Notes: generated from the sequence alone by a model not told the origin. Shown: positions 1 through 9,374, numbered from the stretch's first letter. The stretch: 64,000 nucleotides of DNA from Maribacter algarum (ex Zhang et al. 2020) (GCF_005885635.1 NZ_VATY01000002.1:62001-126000), one strand, 5' to 3'. Translations and numbers: made by a program.

Positions 1-298
1 GGATGTGTTTTGGGCACATCACGGCGGTGGAGATCCTTTGGCTTTGATGAAAAAATATCCAAAGAAGATGACCTTGATGCATTTGAAAGATATGAAGCAT
101 GGGGTCGAAGGAAACAATACAGGACATGAGGATGTTGAGACTAATGTCGTACTGGGTACAGGGCAAGTCGATATGGTCGGAGTAGTTGCGGAAGCTAAAA
201 AATTAGGCATCGAATATATGTTTATTGAAGATGAATCTTCAAGGGTCGTTGAGCAAGTACCACAAAGTCTAGACTGGTTGAAAAGTCTGGATAAATAA
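1..298 (+). CDS. Sugar phosphate isomerase/epimerase-like protein, 5' partial
   Basis: This is the C-terminal third of a TIM-barrel protein of the xylose isomerase/AP endonuclease 2 family; its start lies left of the window. The reading frame is open from base 2 (D-V-F-W-A-H-H). It aligns closely with the end of the next gene: both carry LMHLKD, then NVVLGTGQ, then FIEDESS, the barrel segments that normally carry metal and substrate ligands. The two are tandem paralogues 29 bp apart. The exact substrate is unknown; sulfatase neighbours suggest breakdown of an algal or animal sulfated sugar. An internal GTG at base 5 could be mistaken for a start, but homology continues across it. Confidence 0.8.
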   Translation, partial: DVFWAHHGGGDPLALMKKYPKKMTLMHLKDMKHGVEGNNTGHEDVETNVVLGTGQVDMVGVVAEAKKLGIEYMFIEDESSRVVEQVPQSLDWLKSLDK

Positions 299-327
299 AA
301 AACTACTTTTTCTTCAAAAATTTAGGT

Positions 328-1170
328 ATGAATAAATCAATATTGATTTTAATAGCGTATGCAGTAATATCACAATTTGCTGCAAGCGAGGTTAACGCCC
401 AAGAAATAGGGTTACAGTTGTATAGCTTGAGAAATGAATTCCCAAAAGATGTTCCGGGAACGTTCGCTAAAATCAAAGCATGGGGAATCCATAATTTGGA
501 GGATGGTAACGATGGTACTTATGGATATACGCAAGAAGAGTACAACGCCATGCTAGCCGAAAACGAATTGAAAATAGTTAGTGTAAGTGCTCCTTTTGAA
601 GAATTGCGTGATTCCCCGGAAACAGTTTTGACACGAGCAAAAAACTATAACGCCGAATATATCGTTTGTTTCTGGATTCCTCATGATGGAAATAAATTTA
701 CCCTCACAGACACTCAAAATGCCTTGGCCGTATTTAACAAAGCGGGTGAACTTTATGAGAAAGAGGGCGTCACTTTGGTCTATCATCCACATGGTTATGA
801 ATTCAGATCCTATGGGGATGAGCTATTAATTGATCATTTAATTAAAAACTCCAAATACTTTGATTTTGAGATGGATGTATATTGGTTCGCCCACCCCGGG
901 GAAGATCCTGTAGCTTGGTTACGGAAATATCCGAAAGAATTCAAACTTATGCATTTGAAAGATTGTCAAAAGGGCACCAAAGGCAATCAAAATGGTCAAT
1001 CAGATGTTGAAACAAATGTAGTTCTCGGTACTGGTCAAATAGATATCGCTGGTGTAGTAGCCGAAGCAAAAAAGATGGGAATTGAATATCTTTTTATTGA
1101 AGACGAATCCTCAAAAGTTATCGATCAAACGCCTAAGAGTCTTGCCTTTTTAAAAAGCTTAGAAGAATAA
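328..1170 (+). CDS. Secreted sugar phosphate isomerase/epimerase-like TIM-barrel protein
   Basis: This 280-residue protein has an N-terminal signal peptide of about 24 residues ending in NAQ, so it is exported, unusual for a true cytoplasmic sugar-phosphate isomerase. The mature part starts IGLQLYSLRNEF, the typical first strand of the xylose-isomerase-like TIM barrel. It continues with a VYHPHGYEF segment, a DVYWFAHPGEDP segment and the LMHLKD segment, the positions where this family places His, Glu and Asp ligands. It is a tandem paralogue of the partial gene before it and lies 15 bp before a sulfatase, so the three probably form one operon. An epimerase or 3-keto-glycoside role is possible but not shown. 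Confidence 0.82.
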   Translation: MNKSILILIAYAVISQFAASEVNAQEIGLQLYSLRNEFPKDVPGTFAKIKAWGIHNLEDGNDGTYGYTQEEYNAMLAENELKIVSVSAPFEELRDSPETVLTRAKNYNAEYIVCFWIPHDGNKFTLTDTQNALAVFNKAGELYEKEGVTLVYHPHGYEFRSYGDELLIDHLIKNSKYFDFEMDVYWFAHPGEDPVAWLRKYPKEFKLMHLKDCQKGTKGNQNGQSDVETNVVLGTGQIDIAGVVAEAKKMGIEYLFIEDESSKVIDQTPKSLAFLKSLEE

Positions 1171-1185
1171 TACCATTTTATAAGA

Positions 1186-2814
1186 ATGAAGAAATTTAGA
1201 TTCCCAGTATTCATCCTTTTAATCCTTTGTGTAATTGGTTGCAATGAGAAAGAGAAATCTGGGGAAACCGCCCAAGAGTCACAACCCAACATTATTTGGT
1301 TAGTTGCCGAAGACCAATCTCCAGATTGGTTTCCTATGTATGGCGATAGTACAATGCGTTTGCCCTATATAGAAATGCTTGCTCGAGATGGTGTTACCTT
1401 TGAAAATGCCTATTCGCCTGCCCCTGTTTGTTCTCCAGCACGGAGTGCGATTATTACGGGAATGTATCCAACGACTTTAGGAACACATAATATGCGTACT
1501 TATAATGCATATCGAAAAGATAACCAGCCCCAAGTAGGTATCCCCAGTTATTCACCGATTGTTCCTGATGGTGTTAAAATGTTTACTCAATATTTACGGG
1601 AAAAGGGCTATTACACTTCAAACGGACCTAAAGAAGATTATAATTTTGAAAAAATGGAAGCCGCTTGGGATGACAGTAGTAAAGAGCATCATTGGAGCAA
1701 ACGAAGGGTAGGTCAACCCTTTTTCTCGGTATTTAATTTTTCCGTTTGTCACGAATCACAAATTTGGGCTAGGGGCAAGGATCAACTTTTTATATCGCCA
1801 TCTAAGGTGACCATTCCACCTTATTTTCCTGATAATGATACTATTCGACATGATTTGGCAGTGAATTACAGCAATTTAAAACGCTTGGACAATCAGATTG
1901 GGCAAATCATCAACGGACTTAAGACAGACGGACTATATGAGAACAGTATCATTTTCTTTTATGGTGATCACGGAGGTCCTTTCCCAAGACATAAAAGAGC
2001 CTTATATGAAACAGGCACCAAAGTTCCGATGGTTATAAAATTTCCTAAGAATAAAAAAGCTGGAAGTACAGATGACCGATTCATAAGTTTTATAGATTTA
2101 GCCCCTACCGTTCTTTCCCTTGCGGGGATAAAGCCTCCAAAGGTCATGCAGGGTGTTGCCCAATTTGGAAAATTCGAAGTTGAAAGGAAGCCAAAGTATA
2201 CCTTTCATTCTTCGGACCGTTTTGATGCCTTATACGATAGGTTAAGGGCAGTTCGTTCAGAACGTTATAAGTATATTAAAAGTTTCGATACTTCAATAAG
2301 TCATGCTATTTCTAATAAGTATAGACAACAAATGCCTATGATGCGGGAGCTAAGAAGACTCTATAATGAAGGGAAGCTTAATGAGGAGCAATCAAGCTGG
2401 TTGCATCCAACAAAACCTGAAGAAGAACTATATGATTTACAAAAGGACCCCTACGAATTAAATAATTTAGCAGATTTGCCAGAAATGCAAGATACCTTGA
2501 CCCATTTACGACAAGTGTTGGAAAAATGGATATTTGAGACCAACGATTTGGGGCGTATTCCAGAGGACGAATTAATGGCAAAATGGTTGCCTGATGGCAA
2601 ACAGGAACAACTACCTGCTTTGGAAATGGAAGTTAAGAATGGAGAAATCCGATTGATTTCTAAAAAACCGGACGCCACGATCTTGTGGAGACAAGGGAAA
2701 GATTCACTTTGGAATATTTACACAAAACCATTGCCCAAAGATGTTTCATTTGAAGCGAAATCTGAACGAATTGGGTATTTAGATAGTGAGGTGCTAAAGG
2801 TTGATTCTGATTAA
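1186..2814 (+). CDS. Sulfatase lipoprotein, N-sulfoglucosamine sulfohydrolase-like
   Basis: A 542-residue type I sulfatase. The N terminus is a lipoprotein signal with the lipobox VIGC, so the enzyme is probably anchored facing the periplasm or surface. The core starts PNIIWLVAEDQSPDW, where the D-Q pair replaces the usual DD metal ligands. It contains CSPAR, the CxPxR motif whose Cys becomes formylglycine, near residue 80. FYGDHGGPFPRHK carries later metal ligands, and a C-terminal domain follows. The N-terminal pattern resembles heparan N-sulfatase-like enzymes, but substrate cannot be told from sequence. The stop codon overlaps the stop of the convergent sulfatase by 4 bp. Confidence 0.88.
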   Translation: MKKFRFPVFILLILCVIGCNEKEKSGETAQESQPNIIWLVAEDQSPDWFPMYGDSTMRLPYIEMLARDGVTFENAYSPAPVCSPARSAIITGMYPTTLGTHNMRTYNAYRKDNQPQVGIPSYSPIVPDGVKMFTQYLREKGYYTSNGPKEDYNFEKMEAAWDDSSKEHHWSKRRVGQPFFSVFNFSVCHESQIWARGKDQLFISPSKVTIPPYFPDNDTIRHDLAVNYSNLKRLDNQIGQIINGLKTDGLYENSIIFFYGDHGGPFPRHKRALYETGTKVPMVIKFPKNKKAGSTDDRFISFIDLAPTVLSLAGIKPPKVMQGVAQFGKFEVERKPKYTFHSSDRFDALYDRLRAVRSERYKYIKSFDTSISHAISNKYRQQMPMMRELRRLYNEGKLNEEQSSWLHPTKPEEELYDLQKDPYELNNLADLPEMQDTLTHLRQVLEKWIFETNDLGRIPEDELMAKWLPDGKQEQLPALEMEVKNGEIRLISKKPDATILWRQGKDSLWNIYTKPLPKDVSFEAKSERIGYLDSEVLKVDSD

Positions 2815-4604
2815 TCCAATCTTCTAAACATTAAAAGCCGAACATCCGGACCCTCTTTTCCATCCATATGAGGTACTTTTAAGGTCATAGTTCTTCTTCC
2901 TTTCCTCAGAAAAATTTCACCCAAACGTTTGGGTTTAAAATCTTTTACATAAGATTCCATACGAGGGTCACGGTCGTTTTCCATACCGGTGAGGGGAGGG
3001 TCATGTACTTCAGCAATTCGGGTAACGAGCATACTTGTTCCGTTTGTCAATTGGACCGCAACTCCTGCATTTTCTTGTGCAAGGGTATAGTAAATTTCTA
3101 CTTCAAATTTTCCATCTTCAAGTACGTCGATATCCCAAGTGATTGAGTCTTTTACACTTTTCCAATTGGTAAAAAAGGTATTATTAGGATAACGGTTACT
3201 ACGTTTAATGTTTCCATGAGGTATTCCATCTCGAGCCGGAATCTGTGTATACGGAAAATCGGGATGCCCCAGTGTAATGGGGCGGTCATCTGTTTCCGAG
3301 GTCATAGGTTTTGTTTTATCAAGCCAGTCGATTTTAGTTTTTCTAAGGGAATCAACAATTATTGGAAACTGCTCCGAAAGGTCAATCTTTTGTCCACGGT
3401 CATGGTCTATATCATAAAGTCTGTTCTCATTATCCAAACGATACTTTTGTGTACGAATACTTGTTTTTCCATTCCAATGATTAAAAATCAATCTATCCTC
3501 CCATTTGGGTTTCGAATCTACCAGCAAAGGAACTAGGCTTTTTCCATCCAAAGGTTTTTCAGTATTTACAGCTACACCAGCAAGACTCACCAAGGTTGGA
3601 AATATATCTATTGCACTTCCGATTTGAGCTATAGTTTTATTCTTGGCAATTTTACCTTTCCATTGCATCAGAAACGGAGTTCTCACACCTCCCTCATCCG
3701 TAGAACCTTTCCTACCACGCATATTTCCGTTCCATCTCCAACCATTTGGGCCATTATCGGATAGATAAATAACAATGGTATTTTCCTCTAATTCCAACTC
3801 CGTTAATTTGTCAATTACCCGCCCCACATTGAAGTCTATATTTTCTACCATTGCTAAAGCAGCCTTTGTATGATTAATCGTAGTCGATTCTTCACCCAAG
3901 TATTTCAAATCTAGATCCCTGTCATTGAATCTATCCCAAAATCCATCAGGCACTTGCATGGGGCTGTGCGGAGTATTCAAAGGCAAGTATAAAAAAAATG
4001 GATTCTCTTTATTTTTGGTCATAAATTCCATTCCGTGATTAACTAAATCATCTACTAGAAAACCATTTCCTTTTACAATCTTCCCGTTGTGTTCCAACAT
4101 CGGACTAAAATAGTTTCCCCAATGGCCTGAAGTAAATCCGTAGTAATCATCAAATCCCCGTGCATTTGGGTGATAGGGAGCTTGCATCCCATTGTGCCAT
4201 TTACCGTAGGCTGCAGTTTGATATCCCGCTTGTTTTAGAACTTCGGCGAGCGTAGTTTCATTCAAATTCATTCGTTCGCCACCAGCGGAGGTCTTGTGAA
4301 CACCTAATCTTGTAAAATGTCTTCCCGTCAGTAGTTCGGCTCGGGTAGGAGAGCAGACGGGTTGCACGTAGAAGTTTTCAAATGAAACCCCGTTGTTTGC
4401 TAGCGCATCAATATGGGGTGTGTCGATATCAGTATTGCCATTCATGCTTAAATCACCCCATCCTTGATCGTCGGCCATGATGAGAATGATATTCGGTTTT
4501 CTCTGCGCTTCTTTATTTTCGGAATCATTGGTTTTGGAGTCTTCTTTACAAGAGCTTAGTAGCAATAGAAGGCCGATGACAATAATTGGAAGGTTCTTTG
4601 TCAT
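2811..4604 (-). CDS. Arylsulfatase lipoprotein
   Basis: A 597-residue type I sulfatase on the reverse strand. The signal peptide ends in the lipobox LSSC. PNIILIMADDQGWGD gives the paired Asp metal ligands, VCSPTR is the formylglycine motif near residue 85, and GKWHNG carries the conserved Lys and His. The catalytic domain is followed by a C-terminal beta-rich extension of about 130 residues, longer than in minimal arylsulfatases. It is convergent with the preceding sulfatase and divergent from the next gene, so it probably has its own promoter between 4605 and 4751. Maturation needs a formylglycine-generating enzyme, not seen in this window. Confidence 0.88.
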   Translation of the reverse strand: MTKNLPIIVIGLLLLLSSCKEDSKTNDSENKEAQRKPNIILIMADDQGWGDLSMNGNTDIDTPHIDALANNGVSFENFYVQPVCSPTRAELLTGRHFTRLGVHKTSAGGERMNLNETTLAEVLKQAGYQTAAYGKWHNGMQAPYHPNARGFDDYYGFTSGHWGNYFSPMLEHNGKIVKGNGFLVDDLVNHGMEFMTKNKENPFFLYLPLNTPHSPMQVPDGFWDRFNDRDLDLKYLGEESTTINHTKAALAMVENIDFNVGRVIDKLTELELEENTIVIYLSDNGPNGWRWNGNMRGRKGSTDEGGVRTPFLMQWKGKIAKNKTIAQIGSAIDIFPTLVSLAGVAVNTEKPLDGKSLVPLLVDSKPKWEDRLIFNHWNGKTSIRTQKYRLDNENRLYDIDHDRGQKIDLSEQFPIIVDSLRKTKIDWLDKTKPMTSETDDRPITLGHPDFPYTQIPARDGIPHGNIKRSNRYPNNTFFTNWKSVKDSITWDIDVLEDGKFEVEIYYTLAQENAGVAVQLTNGTSMLVTRIAEVHDPPLTGMENDRDPRMESYVKDFKPKRLGEIFLRKGRRTMTLKVPHMDGKEGPDVRLLMFRRLD

Positions 4605-4751
4605 AAAAACTTGATTGGGTTTTGAATTAGGAAAAGATACTCACTAAAAGTCTAAAAAAATTGATACATACCCAAATTTGAGGGGTGACGGCCATTTTGT
4701 CTGGAATTATAATCTGATTATCTTCAAGGTTTAATATCCTATTAAAAACAA

Positions 4752-5861
4752 ATGCATAGTTTAAAGTCAATTATCCTAGTAGTAGTTCTCTTTGCACTTA
4801 CAGTTACAAGTTGCGGTAGCGAGGAGCCTTTGGAGATGGTCTTTCCGATGGATACGTGGCAGGAAATGACACCCGAAGAACTGGGAATCAATAGTGCGAA
4901 AATGCGAGAAGCCTTGGATTATCTGGCTTCAGAATCTGGTGAGGATGGTTTAGAAGAAGTTTTTATTGTCAGGAACGGATACGTAATATATAAAGGGGAT
5001 TCTATCTATAAAAAACACAATATCTATTCTTCAAGTAAATCTTTTACAAGTACGGTTTTAGGAATTTTATCAGATCAAGGAAGTCTTTCAGAAGAGACCT
5101 ATGCCAAGGAAATTGATACTTCAATGGCGTTGTTGTATCCTGATGTTCAACTAAAGCACTTTTCCAGTATGACTTCTGGATATAGCGGTAAAGGTTCGAC
5201 CCGTTGGGATGAGATAAGTGAAGATTGGTCCTGGACACCCTATGCCATTGATTCCGCACTTTTTACGCCTGGAAAGGAATACGCCTATTGGGATGAAGCG
5301 CAAATGATGTTCGGACGTTTATTGACCATGCACACAGGTAAAACCCTAAAATCTATTTTTGATGATAACATCGGGAAAGCAATTGGAATAGGCGATTACA
5401 AATGGAATCCCGAGCAGGAAGTTAACGGAATTGAAATCAACAACGGTTGTACCAATGTGATGATTAATGCAGAGCAACTAGCCCGTTTTGGACATTTTTA
5501 TTTGAATGAAGGCAATTGGAACGGCCAACAATTGCTTTCCGAAGAATGGATTGCTAAGGCAACCCAAAATCAGGTTTTCGCAGATAAAGTAGCAGATACA
5601 GATAGGAATAACGTAGATGGACGTGGCTGTTATGGATATAATTGGTGGGTCAATGGTGTGACGCCTACAGGAAAATACCATATGCCAGATGCGCCCAAAT
5701 CCCTTTACTATGCTAGCGGCTTACATAACAATATGTGTTTTGTAATTCCAGAATGGAATATGGTTTTTGTGCGAAGAGGAGAAGATGGGAATCCAGAAAA
5801 AGGGAAACCATTTGTGTATAATGAATTCTTCAAGAGAATGGTTCTTGCAATCGAAAAATGA
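4752..5861 (+). CDS. Serine hydrolase of the beta-lactamase/class C family, lipoprotein
   Basis: This 369-residue protein begins with a lipoprotein signal (lipobox VTSC). YSSSKSFTS contains the SxxK catalytic Ser and Lys of class C beta-lactamases and D-alanyl-D-alanine carboxypeptidases. YGYNWWVNG resembles the second conserved motif around the general-base Tyr. The family includes esterases, amidases and penicillin-binding enzymes; in polysaccharide clusters such proteins are often esterases. The stop lies 4 bp before the likely start of the next gene, so the two are transcribed together. Confidence 0.82.
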   Translation: MHSLKSIILVVVLFALTVTSCGSEEPLEMVFPMDTWQEMTPEELGINSAKMREALDYLASESGEDGLEEVFIVRNGYVIYKGDSIYKKHNIYSSSKSFTSTVLGILSDQGSLSEETYAKEIDTSMALLYPDVQLKHFSSMTSGYSGKGSTRWDEISEDWSWTPYAIDSALFTPGKEYAYWDEAQMMFGRLLTMHTGKTLKSIFDDNIGKAIGIGDYKWNPEQEVNGIEINNGCTNVMINAEQLARFGHFYLNEGNWNGQQLLSEEWIAKATQNQVFADKVADTDRNNVDGRGCYGYNWWVNGVTPTGKYHMPDAPKSLYYASGLHNNMCFVIPEWNMVFVRRGEDGNPEKGKPFVYNEFFKRMVLAIEK

Positions 5862-5865
5862 CTTT

Positions 5866-6594
5866 ATGAATTATATGAGAATTGTTGCTGTTTTTGTACT
5901 CCTTTTGATAATCAGTTGTAAAGAAAAGTCTTCAAAAAGTGTAGAAATTAAAATTTCCGACGAAAATGGTATTGAAATATTAGATGAGACACATAAAGCA
6001 GAAAGAATCCACAAGAAAGCTTTTAAATCTTTGGAAGGTTTAGCAGATTCCACCTTTGTTCGATTAGCGGATTTTAGTGATGGTTTTGCCTATGATATGC
6101 GCTATGCAACCGATAATAATTTTCTAAAAGCTCAGGTTTACGATTGTGCAGAATGTTACACCCGTGTGAAAACAGTCAAAGCTTTACTGGCGGCTAATAA
6201 AACATTTCAATCTAAAGGTGTAAAGATTAAATTCTACGATTGTTATCGCCCCAATTCGGTACAATATAAAATGTGGAAGATTGTTCCGAATCCGCAGTAT
6301 GTGGCGAATCCGGTAAAGGGCTCGATACACAACAAGGGAGGAGCCGTAGACATCACTTTGGTTACCTTGGAAGGGGAAGAATTGGATATGGGAACAGATT
6401 TCGATTTCTTCGGAAAACGAGCCTATCATGATAATTTTGATTTACCTCAAGAAATCTTAGATAACCGGAAACTCCTTAAAGAAACCATGGAAAAGCATGG
6501 GTTTTGGTCTACAAGAACGGAGTGGTGGCATTACAATTTGCAGGGTGCCCACAAAGACCCGATTGCTAATTTTAAATGGGATTGCCATGAATAA
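5866..6594 (+). CDS. M15 family D-alanyl-D-alanine dipeptidase, VanX/DdpX-like
   Basis: I place the start at 5866 rather than the longer open frame from 5767, because the upstream part overlaps the previous gene and the protein then begins with a lipoprotein-type leader ending ISC. This gives 242 residues. SIHNKGGAVD matches the SxHxxGxAxD zinc-ligand signature of VanX-type dipeptidases, and TEWWHYN carries the catalytic Glu and the third zinc ligand. These enzymes cleave D-Ala-D-Ala and feed cell-wall amino acid recycling. The start is 4 bp after the previous stop, and the next sulfatase overlaps the end by 8 bp. Why a cell-wall peptidase sits in a sulfatase operon is unclear. Confidence 0.85.
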   Translation: MNYMRIVAVFVLLLIISCKEKSSKSVEIKISDENGIEILDETHKAERIHKKAFKSLEGLADSTFVRLADFSDGFAYDMRYATDNNFLKAQVYDCAECYTRVKTVKALLAANKTFQSKGVKIKFYDCYRPNSVQYKMWKIVPNPQYVANPVKGSIHNKGGAVDITLVTLEGEELDMGTDFDFFGKRAYHDNFDLPQEILDNRKLLKETMEKHGFWSTRTEWWHYNLQGAHKDPIANFKWDCHE

Positions 6595-8086
6595 GTTCGG
6601 TTTTTCACGGTTGGTTTTACTAATCGGTTGTATTATTTGTTCATCTTGTACAGAAACCAAAACCAACTCAACCTACGAAAAACCTAATGTATTGTTTATT
6701 GCAATAGACGATTTGAATGACTGGGTGGGTTGTCTAAAAGGGCACCCCCAGGTCAAGACTCCGTATATAGATAGGCTTGCTTCTATGGGCACCTTATTCA
6801 CTAATGCCCATACGCAATCTCCAATCTGTAATCCATCAAGAACTAGTGTGTTAACAGGCTATCGGCCTTCTACTACAGGTATTTATGGATTATCCCCATG
6901 GATTCGGGAAGTACCTGAATTAAAGGGCTTGGTCACGATTCCGCAGTATTTCACGAAAAATGGGTATAAGACTTATTCTGCTGGAAAGATATTTCATGGT
7001 GGATACGGGCGAAGAGGTACGGATTCCGAATTTGATAGCTTAGGTCCCGGTTCAGGAGTGAAAAAACAGCCGCGTACTAAATTAGCTGAAGAGACCCCAA
7101 GAGGTAATAATCCTTGGGTGGACTGGGGGAGCTTTCCTCTGCAAGAAAATGAAATACAAGATTACGACGTGGCAACCTGGGCAGTGGATGTATTACGTAA
7201 CAAACCAGAAGCGCCATATTTTTTGTCTGTTGGATTTTTTCTTCCGCATGTTCCGTTATATGCGCCAGAATCCTTTTTTGACTTATATCCGAAGGAAACC
7301 CTTCAAATGTCACCAATGCTCGAGAATGATAGAAAAGATACACCCAAAGCTTCGTGGTATAATCATTGGGATGTGCCAGAACCCCGATGGAAATGGTTTC
7401 AAGAGCAAAACCAAGATTCAGTTTTCGTGCAGTCGTATTTAGCTTCCATTAGTTTTATGGATAAGCAAGTTGGGCGGGTTCTCGATGCTTTGAATGAAAG
7501 CGGGCAAGCAGAAAATACAATTATAGTTCTCTGGTCCGATCATGGTTTTCATTTGGGAGAAAAAGAAATTTCGGGTAAGAATACCCTATGGGAAAGGTCC
7601 ACCCGAGTTCCTCTCATTTTTGCAGGCAAAAGAATCGGTCGTGGTAAAACGGTCAGTGCACCGGTTGAACTTCTTGATATTTATCCAACATTAAATGAGT
7701 TGTGCAATTTCCCCGAGAAGAAGGATTTGGAGGGGCACAGTCTTGTTCCACAATTAACAAACGCCAAGAGTAAAAGAAATTGGCCGGCAATAACCACAAA
7801 CAATTATCAGAACCATGCTGTCCGTACTGAAAATTGGCGTTACATTCAATATGCCAATGGTTCGGAAGAGCTATATGACATGAAAAACGACCCCAATGAA
7901 TGGCATAATTTAATCGGTGTCGATGTTCATAAAAAATGGACTGATAGTCTCAAAAAATGGATTCCAAGAGAAAGTAAACCACCTTTTGTGGGCAACTATC
8001 AACGCATATTAGAAAACAGAACCGGAAAAGTATTTTGGCAAGGCAAAGAGATTTTGCCTCAGGACTCAATTCCGGGTTTTAACTAA
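6587..8086 (+). CDS. Sulfatase lipoprotein, iduronate-2-sulfatase-like
   Basis: The start is set at 6587, where MNKFGFSRLVLLIGCIICSSC forms a lipoprotein signal; the open frame runs further upstream but inside the previous gene. The 499-residue enzyme has PNVLFIAIDDLNDW with the Asp pair, CNPSR as the formylglycine motif, and SAGKIFHGG, typical of iduronate-2-sulfatase-like and choline-sulfatase-like members. WSDHGFHLGEKEISGKNTLWE holds the second half of the metal and sulfate site. With the two other sulfatases this points to a polysaccharide with more than one sulfate position. Confidence 0.88.
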   Translation: MNKFGFSRLVLLIGCIICSSCTETKTNSTYEKPNVLFIAIDDLNDWVGCLKGHPQVKTPYIDRLASMGTLFTNAHTQSPICNPSRTSVLTGYRPSTTGIYGLSPWIREVPELKGLVTIPQYFTKNGYKTYSAGKIFHGGYGRRGTDSEFDSLGPGSGVKKQPRTKLAEETPRGNNPWVDWGSFPLQENEIQDYDVATWAVDVLRNKPEAPYFLSVGFFLPHVPLYAPESFFDLYPKETLQMSPMLENDRKDTPKASWYNHWDVPEPRWKWFQEQNQDSVFVQSYLASISFMDKQVGRVLDALNESGQAENTIIVLWSDHGFHLGEKEISGKNTLWERSTRVPLIFAGKRIGRGKTVSAPVELLDIYPTLNELCNFPEKKDLEGHSLVPQLTNAKSKRNWPAITTNNYQNHAVRTENWRYIQYANGSEELYDMKNDPNEWHNLIGVDVHKKWTDSLKKWIPRESKPPFVGNYQRILENRTGKVFWQGKEILPQDSIPGFN

Positions 8087-8097
8087 AAATTTAAATT

Positions 8098-9018
8098 ATG
8101 AATAAAAAATATGTATTAATCCTAGCACTTTCTTTTTTCATGGTATTTAAAGGAATGACCCAAGACATAATCATTCCTATATGGCCTGAAAAGAAAATTC
8201 CAAATCGAATAGAGAGCAACGAAAAAGAAGAGCATAAGCGAAACGGAATACTACGGATTAGCAAGGTTCAAGAACCAACTATTGAAGTCTATTTACCGGC
8301 GAAATCGAATGCAACCAAAGATGCAGTTTTGATTTTTCCAGGTGGCGGATATGGCATTTTAGCCTATGATTGGGAAGGTACCGATATTGCAAAATTTCTG
8401 AATGGAAAAGGTATTGCAGGTATTGTAGTGAAGTATCGTCTGCCTTCATCTAAATCGCAGAAAGACAAACACAATGTCCCACTTATCGATGCGCAACGTG
8501 CTTTGCGTTTAGTTAGGAGTAAGGCAGAAAGTTTTCATATTGATGCGAACAAAATAGGAATTTTAGGTTTCTCGGCCGGTGGACATTTGGCCTCGACTTT
8601 GGGTACTCATTTTGACGAAAAGGTTTATGAACCAATTGATGAAGTAGACAAGGAAAGCGCACGCCCAGATTTTATGGCTTTAGGATATCCAGTAATTTCT
8701 TTTGGCAATATGACTCACGGAGGCTCCAAGAAAAATCTTATAGGGGAAAATCCTAAACCTGAGATGGTCGATTATTTCTCTAATGAAAAGCAGGTAACCG
8801 AAAATACGCCGCCCACGTTTTTATTTCACGCCACTGATGATACGGCTGTTCCCGTTGAGAATAGTTTGCTCTTCTATCAAGCACTTAAGGATAAGGGAGT
8901 TTTGGCAACAATGCACATTTATCCAAAAGGCGGTCACGGATTTTCTTTGGCAAGAAATGATGACCATTTACGAGGCTGGACCGAACGTATGTTCGAATGG
9001 ATTCAAAGCCTTAATTAA
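8098..9018 (+). CDS. Secreted alpha/beta-hydrolase, acetyl-xylan/carbohydrate esterase-like
   Basis: A 306-residue protein with a signal peptide ending near GMTQ. FPGGGYGIL is the oxyanion-hole motif, GFSAGGHLA is the GxSxG nucleophile elbow, and GGHGFSLAR carries the catalytic His. The layout matches the carbohydrate-esterase and BD-FAE group that removes acetyl or feruloyl groups from polysaccharides. It starts 11 bp after the sulfatase and closes the cluster before the tRNA gene. Deacylation of the same sulfated glycan is a reasonable inference. Confidence 0.83.
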   Translation: MNKKYVLILALSFFMVFKGMTQDIIIPIWPEKKIPNRIESNEKEEHKRNGILRISKVQEPTIEVYLPAKSNATKDAVLIFPGGGYGILAYDWEGTDIAKFLNGKGIAGIVVKYRLPSSKSQKDKHNVPLIDAQRALRLVRSKAESFHIDANKIGILGFSAGGHLASTLGTHFDEKVYEPIDEVDKESARPDFMALGYPVISFGNMTHGGSKKNLIGENPKPEMVDYFSNEKQVTENTPPTFLFHATDDTAVPVENSLLFYQALKDKGVLATMHIYPKGGHGFSLARNDDHLRGWTERMFEWIQSLN

Positions 9019-9065
9019 GCCAACTATTTTTTTGAAAAGATAGAACTAAATCTATTCTACTTTTA

Positions 9066-9073
9066 TATTTTTG
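9066..9073 (+). promoter_or_regulatory. Bacteroidota -7 promoter element for tRNA-Pro
   Basis: TATTTTTG matches the TAnnTTTG element recognised by the Bacteroidota primary sigma factor. It lies 12 bp before the first base of the tRNA, the right distance for transcription to start just ahead of it. No well-placed TTG -33 element was found. Confidence 0.5.
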
Positions 9074-9084
9074 CAATCCGAATT

Positions 9085-9158
9085 CGGGATGTAGCGCAGT
9101 CCGGTAGCGCACTCGGCTGGGGGTCGAGTGGTCGCAGGTTCAAATCCTGTCATCCCGA
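9085..9158 (+). tRNA. tRNA-Pro, anticodon GGG
   Basis: The 7-bp acceptor stem CGGGATG pairs with CATCCCG at 9151-9157, followed by discriminator A. The anticodon stem CTCGG/TCGAG encloses the loop CTGGGGG, which places GGG at positions 34-36 and reads CCC and CCU proline codons. The T arm has GGTTCAAATCC. CCA is not encoded. The last bases of this gene are repeated at two distant sites, so it is the probable integration target for the neighbouring elements. Confidence 0.95.
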
Positions 9159-9162
9159 CGAA
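9147..9162 (+). repeat. Putative attachment site att1 (3' end of tRNA-Pro)
   Basis: CTGTCATCCCGACGAA covers the 3' end of the tRNA plus four bases. The same 16 bases occur exactly at 46239-46254, and the first 13 occur at 26832-26844. The 3' end of a tRNA next to a tyrosine recombinase gene is the classic target for such integrases, because the incoming copy restores the tRNA. Confidence 0.7.
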
Positions 9163-9181
9163 CCGCCATTTTGGCAATATC

Positions 9182-9217
9182 AAAACCCTGCTAATCGTAT
9201 GATTATCAGGGTTTTTC
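9182..9217 (+). terminator. Rho-independent terminator after tRNA-Pro
   Basis: AAACCCTG and TAATC pair with GATTA and CAGGGTTT around a four-base loop, followed by a T-rich tail. It lies 24 bp past the tRNA end. Confidence 0.75.
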
Positions 9218-9374
9218 ATTTTCCTTGCATTCATATGATATCATCTGAAACCACCCTTTTGGTGTGCAATTCGGTGTGCAAAGCGGTACGCATTTTGTGC
9301 TAAATTTATGTAGCATTTAAGACATTTAGATGTAGTCTTTAAACAAAAGATGTTTAATTAAAAAGACTTGCAAC

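Noticed and set aside
3216-3536. A 106-codon plus-strand frame inside the reverse-strand arylsulfatase gene.
   Set aside because: The sulfatase is well supported by motifs across this region; the other frame has no recognisable features.
9052-9234. A 60-codon reverse frame across tRNA-Pro.
   Set aside because: It covers the tRNA and its terminator; it resembles the spurious proteins often called over tRNA genes.
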